9,439 nucleotides of DNA from positions 1 to 9,439 of the forward strand of contig DYNO01000132.1 of NCBI GenBank assembly GCA_020721025.1, in the 5' to 3' direction. Shown here one piece after another: positions 5,451-9,439 of the stretch (position 1 is the first letter of the stretch; every line of letters starts with the position of its first letter). This stretch comes from Thiomargarita sp. GTDB lineage: Bacteria > Pseudomonadota > Gammaproteobacteria > Beggiatoales > Beggiatoaceae. Position numbers and translations under genes: made by a program. Under the pieces are notes generated by a model that saw only the letters and a list, made by a program, of their open reading frames with translations, did not search any database and was not told where the DNA came from.

Positions 5451-7760
5451 TTAATCATGCCAATAACGATGCCGCTCCACGCGCGCCAAACGCGGGGCTG
5501 AGATTTGCTGCGCGGATATCTTAAAACTGATTGCACCTGTTTCTGCGGTATTCAAAACAGTTGTTCCATACAATTGATATCGTTGTACAATTTCCACTTT
5601 TGGATGCTTAAAACGATTCAAATAACCGCTAGAAATTAGCGCGTACTGAGGCTCAACAACCTGCACAAAAGGTTCAGAAGAAGACGTTTTGCTGCCATGA
5701 TGCGGCACCACTAAAATTTCTGATTGTAAATCATAAGGATAATGTTGAGTTAGACGATGCTCAATAACATTTTCAATGTCGCCCGCCAACAAAATTCCCT
5801 GCTCCCCCGTCTGAATTTTCAGCACACAACTTCGATTATTTGAACTATAATTTTCAATCGTTTCCGGATGCAATACCTTAAATTCCACCGCATCCCACGT
5901 CCAACGCTGCCCCGCCCGACATAACTCACTGTTTTTAATTGTATCACTGCTCATTATTTGATGTATCCGCACATTTTTCTGCAACGCATCAACCCCGCTC
6001 GAATGATCAGCATCGGCATGGCTAATCATCAACATATCAATCTGATAGATTTTTTGCGCTTGTAAATAGGGAATAATCACCCGCTCCGCCATCGTAGAAT
6101 CGCCTTTTTTATCGCCCGTGTCATAAATCAAAGTGTAATTTTGCGTTTGTATCATTGCCGCCAACCCTTGCCCAATATCAAATAAAGTGAACCAGATTTC
6201 CCCCCTCATCGGTTTGATAGGTGGCGAAAAAAACAGAGGAAACAATAAAATACCGCCCAGCCAACGTGACGGAAAACCACGCGGTAGCAGCAAAATCCCA
6301 ATTCCTAAACTTGCTAAGGTGAGCGTTATTAGAGTGGGAGGGGCGGTGGTTTTCACTGACCACTGGTTTTGTGCCAACCATTCCAGCGCGCTTAAGCATC
6401 CGTGCAAAATAATCGTTGTAAATTCAAAACAGTAGTTGGCAAGTGTTGGTAAAAATGTCGTTAATCCCACGCCGATCAGTACCAAGGGCACGATGACGAG
6501 ATTAAACCAAGGAATCGCGATAAAGTTGGCAAAAAAGCTATTGAGTGGAAAAGTGCTATAATAGAGCAATAAGATTGGAAATAATGCAATAAAAACAGCA
6601 TATTGTGTTGTGAAAAAGTGATAGTTTAGCTTCAGTAACCAACGTTGTGGCGAGGCTCTGCCGTGTAATGCCCAAGCAATCGCCGCAACTGCAAGAAATG
6701 ATAGCCAAAATCCGCTTGACAAGACTGCCAACGGATCATAAAGTAAGACTAAAAAAAGAGCAGTCGCAATTAAATCAGAGGTGCGGGTTTGACGGGCTAA
6801 TAGTTTGTTTATAATGACAACAGCGACCATAATAACCGCTCGTTGCGTGGGAACAGAAAAGCCGGCAAGTAGGGCATATCCAAGGGCAGCCAATAAGCTG
6901 GCAATCGCAGCAATGTGTGGAGTAGGCAGCCACAATGCCAATTGCCCGGTATATCGCCAAATTTTGCTCATCAGGCTAAAAATAAACCATGCAATCAAGC
7001 TAATATGAGAACCTGAGATAACAACGAGGTGCATAATTCCTGTGTCTCTGAACAGTTGCCAGTGGGATGGCGAAATGCCCTGTCCTTCTCCTAGCGTCAG
7101 TGCAATGATGATACCGCGCAACGCATTTCCAGCAAGTAATTCATTGATCTTTAACATTAATTGATAACGCCAGTGGTCAATGTGAATATGTGGCGCAGAT
7201 GTGAGGAGTTGTGGTAAAGTAGCACGTTCAATTCGTCCAACCGCTCGAATTCTTTGTTGGAATAAAAAGTTGCTATAATCAAAAATATCGAAATTGAGCA
7301 CTTCGTGAACTGGGTGTAATCGCGCGGTGAATTGCCAAGTTTGTTGTGGATTCCATTCAGGAGTATTCGCGATTGCTTGAGGGGAGAAATGCCATCTGAG
7401 CCGGATAATTCCTTGAAAATGATAGATTTTTCCATCAAAACTCAGTCGTGAAACGAGAAAATCAGCTTGGCGATATTTTGATTCATTACGAGGAAAATTA
7501 ACTATCTTGCCAACTATCTCGACTGACTGATTTTCAAGTACCGTAGGCAGACGTTGGGCTAAAATGCTATTGATATGCCACCACATTGAGATAAAACCAA
7601 ATATCAACCAAAACAAGGGAAGATGATAGCGAGACTTTATTAACCATACGATGAGCGTGAATGTAAACAACAAAATTCCTATCCACCACTGCGTGATAAA
7701 TTCAAACAGTAGATGGCAAGAAAGGATACCAAGAAGTAAGGTAAAACTAGCTAACCGCAT
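5451..7760 (-). CDS. comEC: DNA internalization protein ComEC/Rec2
   Basis: ComEC is the inner-membrane channel through which single-stranded DNA enters during natural transformation. The 769-residue product has the full three-part layout. There are N-terminal membrane helices with the DUF4131 soluble region (about 1-190). The Competence domain follows (about 205-490) with LTLGEGQGI, the VVISGSHISLIAWF motif near 246-259 and GFSVPTQRAVIM. The C-terminal metallo-beta-lactamase domain (about 518-745) has DIGQG, YDTGD, S580-HADADHSSG-589, LLAGD661 and VVPHHGSK (684-691). HADADH is the ComEC variant of the HxHxDH metal motif, so a nuclease role for the periplasmic domain is plausible. No frameshift is visible. 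The start is the first ATG; no good Shine-Dalgarno precedes it. The gene diverges from the DUF2062 pair across 21 bp. Other uptake genes (comEA, pil, dprA) are absent here, so competence itself is not shown. Confidence 0.95.
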   Translation of the reverse strand: MRLASFTLLLGILSCHLLFEFITQWWIGILLFTFTLIVWLIKSRYHLPLFWLIFGFISMWWHINSILAQRLPTVLENQSVEIVGKIVNFPRNESKYRQADFLVSRLSFDGKIYHFQGIIRLRWHFSPQAIANTPEWNPQQTWQFTARLHPVHEVLNFDIFDYSNFLFQQRIRAVGRIERATLPQLLTSAPHIHIDHWRYQLMLKINELLAGNALRGIIIALTLGEGQGISPSHWQLFRDTGIMHLVVISGSHISLIAWFIFSLMSKIWRYTGQLALWLPTPHIAAIASLLAALGYALLAGFSVPTQRAVIMVAVVIINKLLARQTRTSDLIATALFLVLLYDPLAVLSSGFWLSFLAVAAIAWALHGRASPQRWLLKLNYHFFTTQYAVFIALFPILLLYYSTFPLNSFFANFIAIPWFNLVIVPLVLIGVGLTTFLPTLANYCFEFTTIILHGCLSALEWLAQNQWSVKTTAPPTLITLTLASLGIGILLLPRGFPSRWLGGILLFPLFFSPPIKPMRGEIWFTLFDIGQGLAAMIQTQNYTLIYDTGDKKGDSTMAERVIIPYLQAQKIYQIDMLMISHADADHSSGVDALQKNVRIHQIMSSDTIKNSELCRAGQRWTWDAVEFKVLHPETIENYSSNNRSCVLKIQTGEQGILLAGDIENVIEHRLTQHYPYDLQSEILVVPHHGSKTSSSEPFVQVVEPQYALISSGYLNRFKHPKVEIVQRYQLYGTTVLNTAETGAISFKISAQQISAPRLARVERHRYWHD

Positions 7761-7781
7761 GGGTAGAAACGGAAATATATT

Positions 7782-8345
7782 ATGATTAAAGAATTTTTTC
7801 GCCGCAAGTTATTGCCATACGTTGATACGTTAAAATCGCACCCCAATTTACAATTTTTAGGTCACTTACTACACGATCCCAATTTATGGCATATTAACCG
7901 TCATTCGCTCTCAAATGGGATGGCTGTCGGACTGTTTGCAGCGATTATCCCGTTACCATTCCAGATGTTATGGGCGGCAATTTTGTCAATTATTTTTCGT
8001 GGTAACTTGCCGCTGGCTGTGGTTCTCGTGTGGCTAACTAACCCTATTACCGTGCCTCCATTATATTATGTTTCTTATCATCTGGGCGCGATCATGATGA
8101 ATCTGGATGCGAAAAAGGTGGATTTCAGCTTTTCGTCAAATTGGTTATCATCAACATGGTGGGTGGAAACCCTGGGGGCGATTTGGGAACCGTGGTTGCT
8201 GGGATTAATGACTATTGCTATTCTGAGTGCTTTGATTGGCTATTTAACAGTACAATGGCTATGGCGGTTACATGTGGTTTTGTCTTGGCGACATCGTCAG
8301 AAAAATCGATCATTGACTGAAAAACCTCCCACAAGTTCTCAATAA
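7782..8345 (+). CDS. DUF2062 membrane protein, copy 1
   Basis: This is a 187-residue integral membrane protein of the uncharacterised DUF2062 family; its biochemical role is unknown. The family core is clear: HINRHSLSNGMAVGLF (37-52), then PLPFQ (57-61), and WLTNPITVPPLYYVSY (84-99). Hydrophobic segments lie at about 46-70, 76-105 and 138-160. The N-terminus (MIKEFFRRKLLP) and the C-terminal tail are basic, suggesting cytoplasmic ends. A GGAA at 7771-7774 is a modest ribosome binding site seven bases before the ATG. The gene diverges from comEC with only 21 bp between starts. I recall DUF2062 genes beside comEC in other gammaproteobacteria, so the link may be conserved, but that does not prove a role in DNA uptake. 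A second copy follows 125 bp downstream. Confidence 0.88.
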   Translation: MIKEFFRRKLLPYVDTLKSHPNLQFLGHLLHDPNLWHINRHSLSNGMAVGLFAAIIPLPFQMLWAAILSIIFRGNLPLAVVLVWLTNPITVPPLYYVSYHLGAIMMNLDAKKVDFSFSSNWLSSTWWVETLGAIWEPWLLGLMTIAILSALIGYLTVQWLWRLHVVLSWRHRQKNRSLTEKPPTSSQ

Positions 8346-8470
8346 ATTGGGTCGTGGTACGATTGCAATGAATACCATTCGTTTTGCTTGGTATCGACGC
8401 ACTATCAGGAAATTTAATTTTTAAACAGCAAGTTAGGCGAACAACTAGATGCAGTCATCTGGAATCTATC

Positions 8471-9025
8471 ATGATTAAAGAGTTTTTTCGGCGTAAATTA
8501 ATACCCCATATTGAACAGTTAAAAAATCACCCAAGTTTGCAGTTTTTAGGGCATTTGCTGCATGAACCCAACTTATGGCACATCAATCGTCACTCACTTT
8601 CAACTGGAATGGCAGTGGGATTATTTTGCGCGTTGGTGCCGTTGCCATTTCAAACCTTATGGGCTGCCCTGTTAGCAATCGCACTGCGTGGTAATTTGCC
8701 TTTAGCTGCTATTTTAGTATGGTTAAGTAATCCGTTGACTACACCACCAATTTATTATGTTTCTTATGAACTGGGCGCGTTGATGATGGGAATTCATGCC
8801 AAACCGATTGATTTTAGTATGACTTCTGATTTATTATCCTCAAGTTGGTGGATGAAAACCTTAGAATCTATTTGGGAGCCGTGGCTATTGGGATTGATGA
8901 CATTGGCAGTGCTGAGTGCATTGATTGGTTATTTAGCAGTGCAATGGATGTGGCGATTACATGTCGTTTTCTCTTGGAATCATCGGCGTAAAAAACGGGC
9001 GTTGAACCTCAAATCTCCACCTTAA
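8471..9025 (+). CDS. DUF2062 membrane protein, copy 2 (tandem paralogue)
   Basis: From the ATG at 8471 this gives 184 residues that align without gaps to copy 1. By eye about 48 of the first 177 positions differ, so identity is roughly 73%. Conserved blocks include MIKEFFRRKL, LWHINRHSLS-GMAVGLF, RGNLPLA, WEPWLLGLMT and the WRLHVV tail. Many changes are conservative (I/L/V, D/E, S/T), which points to selection for function and not to decay. The frame stays open to a TTG at 8384, but the extra 29 residues have no counterpart in copy 1 and are not supported. GGAA at 8461-8464 is a weak ribosome binding site. It probably arose by tandem duplication and may share a transcript with copy 1. Whether the copies form a heteromer or have diverged in role cannot be told. 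Confidence 0.88.
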   Translation: MIKEFFRRKLIPHIEQLKNHPSLQFLGHLLHEPNLWHINRHSLSTGMAVGLFCALVPLPFQTLWAALLAIALRGNLPLAAILVWLSNPLTTPPIYYVSYELGALMMGIHAKPIDFSMTSDLLSSSWWMKTLESIWEPWLLGLMTLAVLSALIGYLAVQWMWRLHVVFSWNHRRKKRALNLKSPP

Positions 9026-9026
9026 A

Positions 9027-9295
9027 ATTGGTCTTAAGAAACTATTTGGGGTGAACAATTTATTGTGGAGATGCAAAAAGCCAAATTGTATTTTTTCAAA
9101 GACCGCGCCTTGTTTTATAGCACCTTTCCAATATGATGAAACGGCAAAACAAGCACGATTGTTGCGGGAAGTGGCATTGAAAGATCAAGAAAAAGATCAA
9201 GAAGGAAAGCTATTTTGTGACAGGTTACATTTCCGCTTCTTACAGAGCCGCTATTCACCAAACAAGCGCATGAACGGTTGAGTGACGAATTTTAA
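9027..9295 (+). pseudogene. Decayed Rpn/COG5464 PD-(D/E)XK nuclease-family transposase
   Basis: No single frame is a gene, but pieces in order match this family as I know it. Around 9033-9050 one frame reads LKKLFG, like the N-terminal FKKLFG. At 9050-9133 a second frame reads GEQFIVEMQKAK and then FFKDRALFYSTFPI before a TGA, like the conserved core with its E-x-Q residues. At 9132-9245 the first frame reads YDETAKQARLLREVALKDQ and LFCDRLHFRFLQ. At 9245-9295 the second frame reads PLFTKQAHERLSDEF and then TAA. Against intact proteins of roughly 250-300 residues, about 50 codons appear lost between the first two pieces and another block after STFPI. The upstream catalytic aspartate region is therefore missing. 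A frame from GTG 9051 to 9281 spans 76 codons but crosses these breaks and is unlikely to be functional. The family assignment rests on remembered motifs. Confidence 0.75.
9181..9204. repeat. 12-bp in-frame duplication (Lys-Asp-Gln-Glu/Lys) in the transposase remnant
   Basis: AAGATCAAGAAA (9181-9192) is followed directly by AAGATCAAGAAG (9193-9204), identical but for the last base. In the remnant's frame this doubles a KDQ motif that family members normally carry once before the (V/L)F-x-D(K/R)L strand. It looks like replication slippage in a sequence no longer under strong selection. Confidence 0.65.
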
Positions 9296-9383
9296 AAACA
9301 ATGCTGATGGCATGATAATTAATACTTATCGACTTTAGTAAACATTTATGTCAAAATATTTTGAGTTAGTTCCTGTTACCAAA

Positions 9384-9411
9384 ATAGCTATATTTAGTTC
9401 AATATAGCTAT
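9384..9411. repeat. Perfect AT-rich hairpin
   Basis: ATAGCTATATT (9384-9394) and AATATAGCTAT (9401-9411) form a perfect 11-bp stem around the loop TAGTTC. Each arm contains the self-complementary ATAGCTAT, so the arms also read as direct repeats. No T-tract follows, so it is not a standard intrinsic terminator. It may be an operator, or a structural remnant near the end of the decayed element. Confidence 0.6.
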
Positions 9412-9413
9412 AT

Positions 9414-9439
9414 ACGACTGAATCACCAAACGACTGAAT
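9414..9439. repeat. Start of a 16-bp-period repeat at the right edge
   Basis: ACGACTGAAT occurs at 9414-9423 and again at 9430-9439, separated by CACCAA, giving a 16-bp period. The second copy ends exactly at the window boundary, so it cannot be seen whether more units follow. Confidence 0.45.

Noticed and set aside
8372..8394. ATACCA...TGGTAT hairpin between the two DUF2062 genes as a terminator
   Set aside because: The stem is only 6 bp with an 11-nt loop, and no T-tract follows.
8384..8470. N-terminal extension of the second DUF2062 gene from TTG 8384
   Set aside because: The extra 29 residues have no match in copy 1 or in the family start MIKEFF. The ATG at 8471 aligns exactly with the first copy's start.
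9051..9281. A 76-codon ORF starting at GTG 9051 as a real small gene
   Set aside because: It mixes a matching and a non-matching frame of the decayed transposase. Only its C-terminal half is family-like, and no ribosome binding site precedes it.

Overview
The window looks like a chromosomal segment of a gammaproteobacterium with a fairly AT-rich genome. The main evidence is the order coaD followed by a YfhL/Alvin-type 2[4Fe-4S] ferredoxin, a pairing known from Pseudomonas and purple sulfur bacteria. A full-length PdxB with its C-terminal dimerisation domain and the ComEC/DUF2062 pairing fit the same group. Low GC together with a decayed Rpn/COG5464-type nuclease-transposase recalls Thiotrichales such as Beggiatoa relatives, but that placement is only inference. 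No complete mobile element, phage, CRISPR array or defence island is visible.

Layout: 1-324 holds no gene I can support, only AT-rich DNA with an 11-bp tandem repeat. On the + strand follow coaD (coenzyme A synthesis, 325-810), a YfhL-family ferredoxin (1041-1301), a hairpin (1313-1342), pdxB (vitamin B6 synthesis, 1371-2549), recX (RecA modulator, 2564-3019), a 354-bp non-coding gap, a TolC-family outer-membrane protein (3374-5044), and tRNA-Asn(GTT) (5298-5373) with a well-formed sigma70-type promoter. On the - strand is comEC (7760-5451), the inner-membrane channel for DNA uptake. Only 21 bp away and divergent from it are two tandem paralogues of a DUF2062 membrane protein (7782-8345 and 8471-9025). 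The right end (about 9027-9295) carries the collapsed remains of a PD-(D/E)XK nuclease-family transposase, recognisable piecewise in two alternating frames. Beyond it lie a perfect AT-rich hairpin and a short 16-bp-period repeat running off the window edge.

How the genes relate: most are unlinked housekeeping functions. coaD and the ferredoxin are neighbours by conserved order. pdxB and recX are close enough (14 nt) to be cotranscribed. The TolC-like protein has no visible efflux or secretion partner here. ComEC and the DUF2062 pair share one tiny intergenic space and must have promoters lying inside each other's 5' coding ends. I see no convincing new multi-gene system. The points most worth a second look are the transposase fossil, the DUF2062 duplication, the hairpin behind the ferredoxin gene and the repeats at the right edge.
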